Position numbers and translations under genes: made by a program
Part shown: in pieces, positions 9,185-16,920 of the stretch
How the letters are laid out: each line of letters begins with the position of its first letter
Position numbering within the stretch: the first letter of the stretch is position 1
The notes under the pieces: generated by a model
The model's database searches: none
Told to the model about the DNA's origin: nothing
What the model saw: only the letters and a program-made list of their open reading frames with translations
Source: Candidatus Pelagibacterales bacterium
Lineage (GTDB): Bacteria; Pseudomonadota; Alphaproteobacteria; Pelagibacterales; AG-422-B15
Reading direction: 5' to 3'
Assembly (NCBI GenBank): GCA_029242795.1
Contig: JAQWTH010000024.1
Span: 1 to 33,191, forward strand
DNA: 33,191 nt

Positions 9185-9898
9185 ATGAAAGCCTCACTTA
9201 TTATTATTGGTAACGAAATATTATCTGGTCGCACTCAAGATAAGAACTTATCATATCTTGCCACATGGTTGAATGAAATAGGTATTCAATTATCTGAAGT
9301 GAGAGTTATTCGTGATGAAGAAGATGAGATTATGGATACTGTTAATTTTTTAAGAAAAAAATATGATTATGTTTTCACAACAGGAGGTATTGGTCCGACA
9401 CACGATGATATTACCTCTGAAAGTATAGCTAAGGCTTTCAATGTTGATCTAGAGACCAATCCTCAAGCATTGGCAATTCTAAAAGAGTATTATAAAGACT
9501 CTGAGCTAACAGAAGCTAGATTGAAGATGACGAAAATTCCAAAGGGAGCAGAATTAGTTGAAAACCCAGTCAGTAAAGCTCCTGGGTTTAAAATTGAAAA
9601 TGTTTTTGTTATGGCTGGCATTCCTAAAATAATGCAAGGGATGCTTGAGGGCGCAAAAAATCATCTCTCTGGAGGCAAGCCTGTGAAATCTGAGTCAATT
9701 GATGTGTTTATGGCTGAAAGCTTTATTGCGAAAGAGTTATCTAATATGCAAGATAAATTTAAAGATGTTGAAATAGGAAGTTATCCATTTGTAAAAGATG
9801 GAAAGTATGGAACTAGTCTCGTAATGAGGTCATCTGATGAGGTAATACTTTCTGAATGTAAGGCTGAAATCGAACACATGATTAGTAAATTAGTATAA
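9185..9898 (+). CDS. CinA/MoCF-domain protein (molybdopterin-binding domain)
   Basis: 237 residues containing only the N-terminal MoaB/Mog-like domain of CinA: IIIGNEILSGRTQDKN at residues ~6-21 and TTGGIGPTHDDITSESIAKA at ~65-84, the classic molybdopterin-binding motif region. The C-terminal nicotinamide-nucleotide amidase domain of full CinA is absent, which is normal for the alphaproteobacterial short form. Near the end, a basic PFVKDGKYGTSLVMRS region resembles the linker domain of CinA. In other CinA-type proteins this domain has ADP-ribose pyrophosphatase activity; whether that holds here is unknown. The gene diverges from sfsA with start codons two bases apart and has no room for its own leader. 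Confidence 0.85.
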   Translation: MKASLIIIGNEILSGRTQDKNLSYLATWLNEIGIQLSEVRVIRDEEDEIMDTVNFLRKKYDYVFTTGGIGPTHDDITSESIAKAFNVDLETNPQALAILKEYYKDSELTEARLKMTKIPKGAELVENPVSKAPGFKIENVFVMAGIPKIMQGMLEGAKNHLSGGKPVKSESIDVFMAESFIAKELSNMQDKFKDVEIGSYPFVKDGKYGTSLVMRSSDEVILSECKAEIEHMISKLV

Positions 9899-10047
9899 TA
9901 TTTATATATATTTTTATTCACATAATATTTAAATTATTGTTTTTATTGCATTTTTCATTTTTTTCAATTTTTTTTTGGGCTTTACTTGTTTTCAAAAAAA
10001 ACTAATCTTTTTCCTAATTTTTAAAAATTAAGGGGAGTATTGAATTA

Positions 10048-10812
10048 ATGCTACTAAAAATAAAAAACTTAGTAATGACTACGATCGGGATTTTCCTAGT
10101 TGTAGGCACTACAAAAGCTTTTGCAGCACCTTTGATGCTTAGTACAAGTGATAACGTTGGTATATCATTTTGGCTAATTTCAATGGCAATGGTCGCTTCG
10201 ACTGCATTCTTTTTTCTAGAAAGAGATAATGTAGCTGCAAAGTGGAAAACTTCTATGACAATCGCTGGGTTGGTTACTGGTGTAGCTGCTTGGCATTATT
10301 TCTATATGAGAGGTGTGTGGATTTCTACTGGTGATTCACCAACTGTATTAAGATACATTGACTGGTTAATTACAGTGCCACTTCAAATTATTGAATTTTA
10401 TGTAATCCTTGCTGCAGTGACTACTGTTGCTGCCGCTTTATTCTGGAGATTATTAGTTGCTTCATTAGTAATGTTAATCTTTGGTTATTTAGGTGAAGCA
10501 GGGATGATGGGTACAATGCCTGCATTTATTATTGCAATGGCTGGCTGGTTGTACATCCTTTATGAGATCTTTGCAGGTGAAGCTAGTAAAGCAAATGCTG
10601 GTAGTGGAAATGCTGCAGGTCAACAAGCTTTTAGAGCACTATGTCTGATAGTGACTATTGGTTGGGCGATCTATCCATTAGGATATGCAATAGGTTATTT
10701 TGGCGGTGGCGTAGACGCTGGTAACTTAAACCTAATTTACAACCTAGCTGACTTTGTTAACAAGATTGCTTTCGGTATGGCTATTTATGTAGCTGCTAAA
10801 TCTGATAGCTAA
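10048..10812 (+). CDS. Proteorhodopsin, blue-absorbing proton-pump type
   Basis: 254 residues with seven membrane helices after an N-terminal signal-like segment (residues ~8-27, ending AFA). Helix C carries the pump motif: proton acceptor D105, T109 and proton donor E116 (the DTE pattern), with H83 as the usual counter-ion partner. The retinal Schiff-base lysine is K239 in FVNKIAFG. The spectral-tuning site, position 105 in the SAR86 protein and here Q113 in TVPLQIIEF, is glutamine, which is associated with blue absorption and open-ocean water. A good AAGGGGAG site (10030-10037) precedes the ATG. It is expected to pump protons out in light to supplement respiration. No blh or crt gene lies beside it, so retinal must be made or acquired elsewhere. 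A strong terminator closes the gene, so it is monocistronic. Confidence 0.97.
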   Translation: MLLKIKNLVMTTIGIFLVVGTTKAFAAPLMLSTSDNVGISFWLISMAMVASTAFFFLERDNVAAKWKTSMTIAGLVTGVAAWHYFYMRGVWISTGDSPTVLRYIDWLITVPLQIIEFYVILAAVTTVAAALFWRLLVASLVMLIFGYLGEAGMMGTMPAFIIAMAGWLYILYEIFAGEASKANAGSGNAAGQQAFRALCLIVTIGWAIYPLGYAIGYFGGGVDAGNLNLIYNLADFVNKIAFGMAIYVAAKSDS

Positions 10813-10833
10813 ACAAAGTTAAATAACTAAATT

Positions 10834-10860
10834 AAAAGGGGCCTTCGGGCCCCTTTTTTT
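10834..10860 (+). terminator. Intrinsic terminator of the proteorhodopsin gene
   Basis: A perfect 10-bp stem (10834-10843 with 10848-10857) closes a TTCG tetraloop, and its last stem pairs merge into a T run extending to 10860. This is the textbook intrinsic terminator form and sits 22 bases after the proteorhodopsin stop. It is the clearest terminator in the window and separates the rhodopsin from the hydrolase gene at 10875. Confidence 0.95.
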
Positions 10861-10874
10861 ATTAAAATATTCTT

Positions 10875-11762
10875 ATGATCTTTATTTTAAAAATTACAAA
10901 ATGGTTTTTGATAGTTCTATCCATTTTGATTTTTTTAATTCTTGGAAACTATTTCTCAAAAGTGTTTGCTGGGTATTTTCGATTGAATGTCGAACAGGTA
11001 TATTCATCAGACCATTTCAATTTTCTAAAATCTCATTTTGAAATTGTTAAACCTTCATCGGGTAAAAAATTTCCAACAGTAATCATGTTTCATGCATGTG
11101 GCGGACCTTATCCTTATTTGGATAGTTGGCAAAAGTTTTTTAGTGATAATGGAATTGCCTCGATACAAGTTGATAGTACCGGACCTAGAGGAATGAATAG
11201 GCGGGCAGCTATCAGAACTGTATGTTCTGGAGTTGATCTTCAAGGGCAAGAAAGAGCAGGCGATGTTTACAGTGTTTTGACAAATCTTGATCAATTTTCT
11301 TGGATAGATAATGACAATCTTTTTTTAGCTGGTTGGTCTCATGGCGCATATACTTTAATGGATTTTATGACAATGAATGATGATCTTGTTCCATCAAATA
11401 TTCTTGATTTTGATCAAAATAATATTCCCAAGATTAAAGGCAAGATTACGTTCTATCCTCATTGTGGAATACTGAACTTATCACAAAAGTTTGGATGGCG
11501 AACAAAAACCCCATCTTTAGTATTCCTTGCAGATCAAGACGGATTTGGTCTCGCAACACAACCAAGTGACTGTATTGAGTTATTTGACTCAATGAATAAA
11601 AAAGAAAAACACATCGATTATTATCTTATGGAAAACAGCACTCATGTGTTTGATAGTGAGATTTATATAAGAAGGGGCATAGTATACAATAAACAGGCAA
11701 CAGATTTTGCTAAAAACAACATTATATCTTTCATCAAAAGTTCTGGTAGCAAAGATAATTAA
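10875..11762 (+). CDS. Dienelactone-hydrolase-family alpha/beta hydrolase with N-terminal membrane anchor
   Basis: 295 residues. Residues ~7-28 form one hydrophobic helix without a lipobox or clear cleavage site, so the protein is probably anchored to the inner membrane with the enzyme domain outside. The alpha/beta-hydrolase domain has the oxyanion segment FHACGGP (71-77), nucleophile elbow GWSHG with S155, an acid candidate in FLADQDG (D220 or D222), and H257 in NSTHVFD. This matches the dienelactone hydrolase superfamily, which cleaves ester or lactone bonds in diverse compounds. The substrate is unknown. It starts 15 bases after the rhodopsin terminator and has no obvious ribosome-binding site, so the exact start is less certain than the family. 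Confidence 0.75.
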   Translation: MIFILKITKWFLIVLSILIFLILGNYFSKVFAGYFRLNVEQVYSSDHFNFLKSHFEIVKPSSGKKFPTVIMFHACGGPYPYLDSWQKFFSDNGIASIQVDSTGPRGMNRRAAIRTVCSGVDLQGQERAGDVYSVLTNLDQFSWIDNDNLFLAGWSHGAYTLMDFMTMNDDLVPSNILDFDQNNIPKIKGKITFYPHCGILNLSQKFGWRTKTPSLVFLADQDGFGLATQPSDCIELFDSMNKKEKHIDYYLMENSTHVFDSEIYIRRGIVYNKQATDFAKNNIISFIKSSGSKDN

Positions 11763-11784
11763 TCGATATAAACTCTAATTTAAT

Positions 11785-11872
11785 GGCCTCATGTTGGAAT
11801 TGGTAGACAACCGAGACTTAAAATCTCGTGCTCCTTGTGGGCGTCCCGGTTCGAGTCCGGGTGAGGCCACCA
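11785..11872 (+). tRNA. tRNA-Leu (anticodon TAA)
   Basis: An 88-base class II tRNA with encoded CCA. The acceptor stem GGCCTCA pairs with TGAGGCC. The anticodon loop CTTAAAA gives TAA. A variable arm is present, and the T-arm is CCCGG/GTTCGAG/CCGGG-like. No integrase or duplicated 3' end is nearby. Confidence 0.95.
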
Positions 11873-11914
11873 ACTCTTAGACTTTTTAGTTATTATTTTT
11901 AATACTAAATACAC

Positions 11915-11942
11915 TTGGAATACCTTTGTAAATAGGTATACA
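11915..11942 (+). promoter_or_regulatory. Candidate promoter with inverted repeat for the lipoprotein/exported-protein pair
   Basis: TTGGAA (11915-11920) and TATACA (11937-11942) are spaced by 16 bp. An inverted repeat, ATACCT (11920-11925) and AGGTAT (11934-11939) with an 8-base spacer, overlaps the space between the two boxes, where a repressor could bind. It is the only promoter-like match seen between tRNA-Leu and the ATG at 11965. The evidence is by eye only. Confidence 0.35.
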
Positions 11943-11964
11943 CTATTCTGATATTGGAGGGCTT

Positions 11965-12081
11965 ATGGTAAAAAAATCAATCTTTATAATCCTAGTAACA
12001 ATTTCACTCGCATTTTCTGGATGTGTTGGGAGAGGAACAACTAATATCTCTGGAATGGAAATGGGAGATGGTCTCAAATAA
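11965..12081 (+). CDS. 38-residue lipoprotein, unknown function
   Basis: This small reading frame encodes 38 residues. The N terminus has MVKKS followed by a hydrophobic stretch (IFIILVTISLAF) and the lipobox FSGC, with the modified Cys at residue 20; that leaves a mature lipopeptide of about 19 residues (CVGRGTTNISGMEMGDGLK). A GGAGGG ribosome-binding site at 11956-11961 precedes the ATG by three bases. The gene ends 28 bases before the 813-residue exported protein gene on the same strand, so the two probably share a transcript. Residue 2 after the Cys is Val, not Asp, so no Asp+2 inner-membrane retention signal is seen; outer-membrane sorting is possible. It is too short to be a T2SS pilotin of known type. 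I do not recognise a family. Similar tiny entericidin-like lipoproteins exist, but similarity is only in size. Confidence 0.7.
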   Translation: MVKKSIFIILVTISLAFSGCVGRGTTNISGMEMGDGLK

Positions 12082-12109
12082 ATTTAATAAATAAGAAGGT
12101 ACATAAAAA

Positions 12110-14551
12110 ATGTTAAAAGTCAGCAATAATAAAATTCTTAAATTTTTATTCTTATTATTCATTTCTATGTCAGTTTTCACATACTCTAACTCATATGCGA
12201 TCACTGAACCTGGTGGACAATACGCAATTGATAAAACTGATCAAATAAAAAGATTTGAACACAACTCACTTGATAATTTAAAGATGATTGACTTCTTCCT
12301 TTGTGTAATGAAAGTAAGAGCTGATTTATTTCCTAACTCTAATTACAAGGCTCAGGTTAATGAAGCTGCATGTCAAAAATTAGCTGGGGATTCTGATGAA
12401 GATGGCGCTAAAGTAAATATGGCTGATATAACGCTTAGCTGTACTCGTTCCAGCAACTCATCCCCTCAAATTTGTAAAAGTTGGTACAGCGTCGCTGGAG
12501 AAAATACAACTTATCTTGTTAAAGTTCAAATGAATGAAGAGCCAACTACTGCAAAACCAAACGGATACTTTACTTTTACATGGTGTATGGCTGACTCTGG
12601 CGATGGAACATGCAAAGCTTCTAATCTTGCATATGGTCAATTAAGTTTATCTGAAGATGGCAGTGGCAACACAGTTGTATCAATGTATGACGAATATGGT
12701 GGACAAATGTATAGTGAGATTACCGGCGAAGGTATGACACTCCAAGATTCAAGCGGAAATAATTTATCTGCTCCAACATCTGTTGTGGATAGCATCAATC
12801 TAACGTTAAGTAATCATAAGCTCGAGTCTGCAACTGGAACTTCGCGTCAAATAGGTGAAACGGCACCAGGCATAGGAGTAATTCGTTTAGCTGCTAGTCC
12901 AACTACATATAATCTCTCATTTGATGCAGCTCATGGTCTTGTAAATGAAGATGGCGGTTCTGCATCATGTTATACCCTTTCAAATCCAAGTGAATACGTT
13001 CACCAATATGACCTATATGATATCTCTACCGGAGCTATTAAATCAATGGGTGGAGGTATACCTATTTCTGTTGCAAGCGTTGCCGGAAGTGGTGCTTCTG
13101 TCGGAAATCGTGGCTGGTGGGATTACTGGGGACTCCACCTAGACGGATCTACTAATAGCAGTGTAAAAAAACTTGCGACAGGTGATACCGTAACTGCAAA
13201 TGCTGCTCAAACTTCTCTTGGAATTTCAAAAGATGACACGCTTACGGTTAACACTTCTATGGGCTCGCTTAGGGAAGAAACTAGTTATACTGGAACTATA
13301 CCAGCAGTTGATCAAGCTGCCGCGACTACAACAATGTACTTTTGGTCACCTTCAGGAAAAGAATTTATTTATTTAGATGGTACGACTATAAAAGCACTCC
13401 CAAGCGCTAATGGTGGTGATGGAGGAACTCATTATGATGGATCTTCTTTCAGTGCCGGTGCTGATATTTCTGCCGCTCTTGAATGGTGTGGTAATAGTGA
13501 TATCCAGGATTATTGTTTTGGAGCTCATTCAACAGCGATTGGTGGATGGTTCAACATAAGCGATATTTCAGCGAAGGAGTTTAAGGCGTACGTGCAAAAA
13601 AGGGTTACTCCTGGCATGTCAGGCTTTACTTCTGATGTTTACTTAAAATGTTACGGAGATCGATGTGCAAAGCCAATGGATGGAGGCTCATTGAGCACAG
13701 CTGGCTTTGGAGCTACTGACTTTAAAGCTTCTGCTAGTTCAACTTATAAATACTCATTTATTGACCCAAATGGTGGAACACCAAAATATTATATGTTTGA
13801 TGTAAGTGATATGACACTGAAACATTGCTCAACTTGGAATTCAAGTTCAAACACATGTACAGGTGATCTTTATCCCGTCATTTGTGCGACGGACGAAGGT
13901 TCAGATAAATGTGATAACTCTGATTGGAGCAGCACTACATGGCTCGATATGACTATGGTAAAATATGATGTAACTGTAAATAGCTGGGAAAACCTAGACT
14001 CTGCTACAAGATATATTTGGAATACATCCAATAATATATATGGGGATCGTCTCGCGTGGCCTTCAAAAAGTGGAACAGTTATTTCATTTTCACCTCCATT
14101 AAATATGACATATGAACATTCAACGTCGAATGATCGTAATGCTTCGAGCACCTATAATGGAAAGAAATTTGGTTTAGAATATGGTGGAAGTGGAAATCTC
14201 TGGGGTATCGATTGGTCTAAAGAAGATCCAAGTTGCCAAATGAATTGTGATTATCTTCCACAAATTAGTATTAAAGATGGTGTAGAAGTTGATACTACTG
14301 GGGATGGCTCTAATGACCATGTAATACTAGCAAGACGTATGGATTTAAGACCATCAACTGTCAGTGAAGCAACTTGTACAGATAAAGGCTTAAGTGTAGC
14401 TAGTTCTGCATCAGCGCCATCAACACCAGCAATTGAAACTATCATTAATTTTGGCACAAGTGATGAGCCAACGGGAGGTTCTTTGGTAAGTACAGAAGTT
14501 TGTGTTGTAGATAATATTTTATCTGGAGCGGCCGGCTGTCCAACTGAGTAG
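12110..14551 (+). CDS. Large exported cysteine-rich protein of unknown function
   Basis: 813 residues. The signal peptide has a basic n-region, a hydrophobic core at residues ~11-25 and an NSYA cleavage site after residue 30. The mature protein is rich in Ser, Thr, Gly, Asp, Asn and aromatic residues. It has 20 cysteines, at 65, 88, 111, 122, 159, 168, 287, 460, 469, 514, 519, 573, 583, 592, 601, 709, 713, 756, 798 and 810, an even number that fits disulfide pairing outside the cytoplasm. Two Asp-rich calcium-site-like motifs are visible: DSDEDG at 94-99 and DTTGDGSND at 728-736. No further membrane helix, LPXTG, autotransporter or PEP-CTERM signal is seen. AGAAGG at 12094-12099 precedes the ATG. 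Its composition looks richer in GC than the neighbouring genes. I do not recognise a family. It is a plausible T2SS substrate or surface-layer-like protein, by inference only. Confidence 0.9.
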   Translation: MLKVSNNKILKFLFLLFISMSVFTYSNSYAITEPGGQYAIDKTDQIKRFEHNSLDNLKMIDFFLCVMKVRADLFPNSNYKAQVNEAACQKLAGDSDEDGAKVNMADITLSCTRSSNSSPQICKSWYSVAGENTTYLVKVQMNEEPTTAKPNGYFTFTWCMADSGDGTCKASNLAYGQLSLSEDGSGNTVVSMYDEYGGQMYSEITGEGMTLQDSSGNNLSAPTSVVDSINLTLSNHKLESATGTSRQIGETAPGIGVIRLAASPTTYNLSFDAAHGLVNEDGGSASCYTLSNPSEYVHQYDLYDISTGAIKSMGGGIPISVASVAGSGASVGNRGWWDYWGLHLDGSTNSSVKKLATGDTVTANAAQTSLGISKDDTLTVNTSMGSLREETSYTGTIPAVDQAAATTTMYFWSPSGKEFIYLDGTTIKALPSANGGDGGTHYDGSSFSAGADISAALEWCGNSDIQDYCFGAHSTAIGGWFNISDISAKEFKAYVQKRVTPGMSGFTSDVYLKCYGDRCAKPMDGGSLSTAGFGATDFKASASSTYKYSFIDPNGGTPKYYMFDVSDMTLKHCSTWNSSSNTCTGDLYPVICATDEGSDKCDNSDWSSTTWLDMTMVKYDVTVNSWENLDSATRYIWNTSNNIYGDRLAWPSKSGTVISFSPPLNMTYEHSTSNDRNASSTYNGKKFGLEYGGSGNLWGIDWSKEDPSCQMNCDYLPQISIKDGVEVDTTGDGSNDHVILARRMDLRPSTVSEATCTDKGLSVASSASAPSTPAIETIINFGTSDEPTGGSLVSTEVCVVDNILSGAAGCPTE

Positions 14552-14557
14552 TTTTAT

Positions 14558-14583
14558 CTGAGAGAAATTTATGTTTCTCTCAG
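14558..14583. terminator. Perfect 10-bp hairpin between convergent genes, probable bidirectional terminator
   Basis: CTGAGAGAAA (14558-14567) pairs perfectly with TTTCTCTCAG (14574-14583) around a six-base loop. It sits exactly between the stop of the 813-residue protein gene (14551) and the stop of nadK (14585). There is no T run on either side, so it is an atypical intrinsic terminator or an mRNA 3'-end stabiliser. Confidence 0.5.
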
Positions 14584-14584
14584 G

Positions 14585-15352
14585 CTAATACTTAAATTGT
14601 TCGTTTAAAATTCGTTCTTCAAATGAATGATTTGAATCGTATAAAAGTATTATTTTTATTGAAGTGTCTTGTTGAATTGTGATTGATTTGACATTCCTTA
14701 CTTCTAAGCTGTCAGCTGTAGCGCTAACTGGTCTTTTATCATTTTCAAGAATATCTAATTTAACCTCAGATTTGTTATTTAAAATTGCACCCTTCCATCG
14801 TCTAGGTCTGAACGCACTAATTGGCGTGAGTGCAAGATCATTCGATTCAATCGATAGAATAGGACCATGAGCCGATAGATTATAAGCAGTACTTCCAGAT
14901 GGAGTTGCTAGGAGAATTCCATCACAGATAAGCTCTTCTAGTCTGATTTGATTATCAATTGAAACTTGAATCTTTGCCGCTTGATGGGTTTGTCTTAATA
15001 ATGCAACTTCGTTAATGGCCTTTGCAGTATGTAAGGTGTCATTTTTATCATAAGCAGTCATAACCAATGGTGACAATTGAACTGATTGAGATGCATTTAA
15101 TCTTTTAATTAAATGATCATCAGCAACTGAATTCATTAGGAATCCAATACTGCCATAATTAATTCCAAAGAATGGAATTTTTTGATCCATATAATCTTTA
15201 ATGGCTTGAAGCATAAACCCATCACCTCCAAGTACGATCAAAACATCAGAGTCATTCACAGCAAAATCACCATATTTTGAGACTAAAATCTTTTTTTGCT
15301 CTTGGGCTTCATTATTAGTAGAAGCAATAAAGTAAGGTTTGTTAAATTTCAT
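14585..15352 (-). CDS. nadK: NAD kinase
   Basis: 255 residues. The ATP-NAD kinase signature GGDG lies at residues 42-45 (VLGGDGFMLQA), followed by GINYGSIGFLMN. The NAD-binding region has CDGILLATPSGSTAYNLSAHGPI near residues 140-162 (in part: ATPSGSTAY). It phosphorylates NAD to NADP in the cytosol. The length is at the short end of the family, as is usual in Alphaproteobacteria. It is transcribed divergently from glpK across a 78-bp region that contains an inverted repeat. Confidence 0.94.
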   Translation of the reverse strand: MKFNKPYFIASTNNEAQEQKKILVSKYGDFAVNDSDVLIVLGGDGFMLQAIKDYMDQKIPFFGINYGSIGFLMNSVADDHLIKRLNASQSVQLSPLVMTAYDKNDTLHTAKAINEVALLRQTHQAAKIQVSIDNQIRLEELICDGILLATPSGSTAYNLSAHGPILSIESNDLALTPISAFRPRRWKGAILNNKSEVKLDILENDKRPVSATADSLEVRNVKSITIQQDTSIKIILLYDSNHSFEERILNEQFKY

Positions 15353-15373
15353 GATTTAATATCTATAAAAAAA

Positions 15374-15411
15374 TATTGTTTACCCTAAAATAGAAATGAA
15401 TTGAAACAATA
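15374..15411. promoter_or_regulatory. Inverted repeat in the nadK/glpK divergent promoter region
   Basis: TATTGTTT (15374-15381) is mirrored by AAACAATA (15404-15411) with a 22-base spacer, in the only intergenic space between the two divergent genes. The half-sites are spaced about three helical turns apart (30 bp start to start), so a dimeric regulator could bind. No known operator consensus was matched, and the AT-rich context lowers the significance. Confidence 0.3.
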
Positions 15412-15430
15412 ATTTTTAAATGAAGAAAAT

Positions 15431-16918
15431 ATGACTAAAAATGGCTATATTCTCTCTATTGATCAGGGCACAACAAGTTCGCGGGCCGCGCTAATTTCAC
15501 AAGAAGGAAATATTGTATGTCAGAAGAATATAGAATTTAAACAGTATTTTCCAGCTAATGGATGGGTCGAACACGACCCTCGTGATATTCTCTCGTCAAC
15601 TATTGATTGCATAAAATATATAATTAATGAGAGCAAGATAAGTCCAGAAGATATTACGACTGCTGGAGTCACTAATCAAAGAGAAACAATTGTTGCATGG
15701 GATAAAACATCAGGTGATCCAGTTTATAATGCAATAGTGTGGCAAGACCGGAGAACAGAGGATATTTGTGAATCTCTTAGAAAGAAAAATGTTGAAGATT
15801 TAATACAAAAAAAAACTGGCCTGTTAATTGATCCATATTTTTCTGCTCCTAAAATAAAATGGATTTTGGAAAATGTTGATAGAGCAAAAAGTTTGATAGT
15901 GGATAATAATTTACTCATTGGAACTATTGATACATGGTTAATTTGGAATTTAACTAATAGGCGATATCATCTTACAGATGTAACAAATGCATCGAGGACA
16001 ATGATTTATAATATAATTGATGATTGTTGGGATGAAGAGTTATTAAAACTATTTAATATTCCTAGAGAAATTCTTCCTGAAGTTAAAAGTTCAATGGATA
16101 ATTTTGGAGTAATTAGTAAAGATTTTTTTGGCTCTGAAATTCCTATAACTGGTGTTGCTGGAGATCAACAGGCCGCAGCATTTGGACAATTATGTATTAA
16201 GAAGGGCATGATTAAATCAACCTATGGAACAGGGTGTTTTATGTTAATCAATACAGGACCCGAAATATATCAATCTCAAAATAAACTTTTATCTACAACT
16301 GCTTTTAAAATAAATGATCAAAAAGCGTATGCCTTAGAAGGAAGTATATTTAATGCTGGAACAATAGTTCAGTGGATGAGGGATGAACTTTCTTTCTTTG
16401 AGAAAGCTCGAGAAATTGAGACATTAGCTTCTGACGCCAAAAATGATATTGTTTTTATACCAGCATTTACAGGACTAGGAGCCCCATACTGGAGATCGGA
16501 CATAAGAGGATCCATTCATGGAATAACTAGAGACACATCTAAGAGTGACCTTGCATTGGCAGCATTAAAATCAGTTTGCTTTCAATCAAAAGATTTATAT
16601 TTGAGTTTACAAAAAGATATGGCTAGTGATGATCTAAATTCTGTTATGCGTGTTGACGGAGGCATGTCTCAGAATAATTTGATGATGCAATATCTTGCAG
16701 ATCTGTTGCAGATAAATGTTGAAAGACCAGTTATTCAGGAAACTACTGTCGTGGGAGCAGCGTATCTAGCAGGATTACAACATGGAATATATAAAAGTAT
16801 TGATGATCTTAAAGAATTATGGAAAACTGATTGTGTTTTTGAGCCATCGAGTAAAAACAAAAAAGTAAACGATGACTATGGTCGATGGATAGAAATAATA
16901 CAGAAAGAAATAAAATAA
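15431..16918 (+). CDS. glpK: Glycerol kinase
   Basis: 495 residues, the family length. It has the FGGY-kinase ATP-binding start IDQGTTSSRAA (residues ~10-20), GVTNQRETIVAWD, IVWQDRRT, AGDQQAAAFGQ with STYGTGCF, EGSIFNAG, and DGGMSQNN in the C-terminal half. It phosphorylates glycerol to glycerol-3-phosphate for lipid or central metabolism. The adjacent gene is class II aldolase-like and no glpD or glpF lies in the window. Glycerol kinase points to use of dissolved or lipid-derived glycerol, consistent with a marine heterotroph. No truncation is seen. Confidence 0.96.
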   Translation: MTKNGYILSIDQGTTSSRAALISQEGNIVCQKNIEFKQYFPANGWVEHDPRDILSSTIDCIKYIINESKISPEDITTAGVTNQRETIVAWDKTSGDPVYNAIVWQDRRTEDICESLRKKNVEDLIQKKTGLLIDPYFSAPKIKWILENVDRAKSLIVDNNLLIGTIDTWLIWNLTNRRYHLTDVTNASRTMIYNIIDDCWDEELLKLFNIPREILPEVKSSMDNFGVISKDFFGSEIPITGVAGDQQAAAFGQLCIKKGMIKSTYGTGCFMLINTGPEIYQSQNKLLSTTAFKINDQKAYALEGSIFNAGTIVQWMRDELSFFEKAREIETLASDAKNDIVFIPAFTGLGAPYWRSDIRGSIHGITRDTSKSDLALAALKSVCFQSKDLYLSLQKDMASDDLNSVMRVDGGMSQNNLMMQYLADLLQINVERPVIQETTVVGAAYLAGLQHGIYKSIDDLKELWKTDCVFEPSSKNKKVNDDYGRWIEIIQKEIK

Positions 16919-16920
16919 TT

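Noticed and set aside
11785-11872. tRNA-Leu as an attachment site for an island carrying the exported-protein locus
   Set aside because: No integrase, no repeat of the tRNA 3' end and no other mobile-element gene was seen downstream.
12004-12204. Minus-strand frame opposite the lipoprotein and the signal peptide of the exported protein
   Set aside because: Lipobox, ribosome-binding sites and signal peptide all support the plus strand.
16885-16920. An extended start for the class II aldolase-like gene inside glpK
   Set aside because: The added 12 residues come from the glpK coding end and do not resemble the family; the ATG at 16921 gives a normal N terminus.
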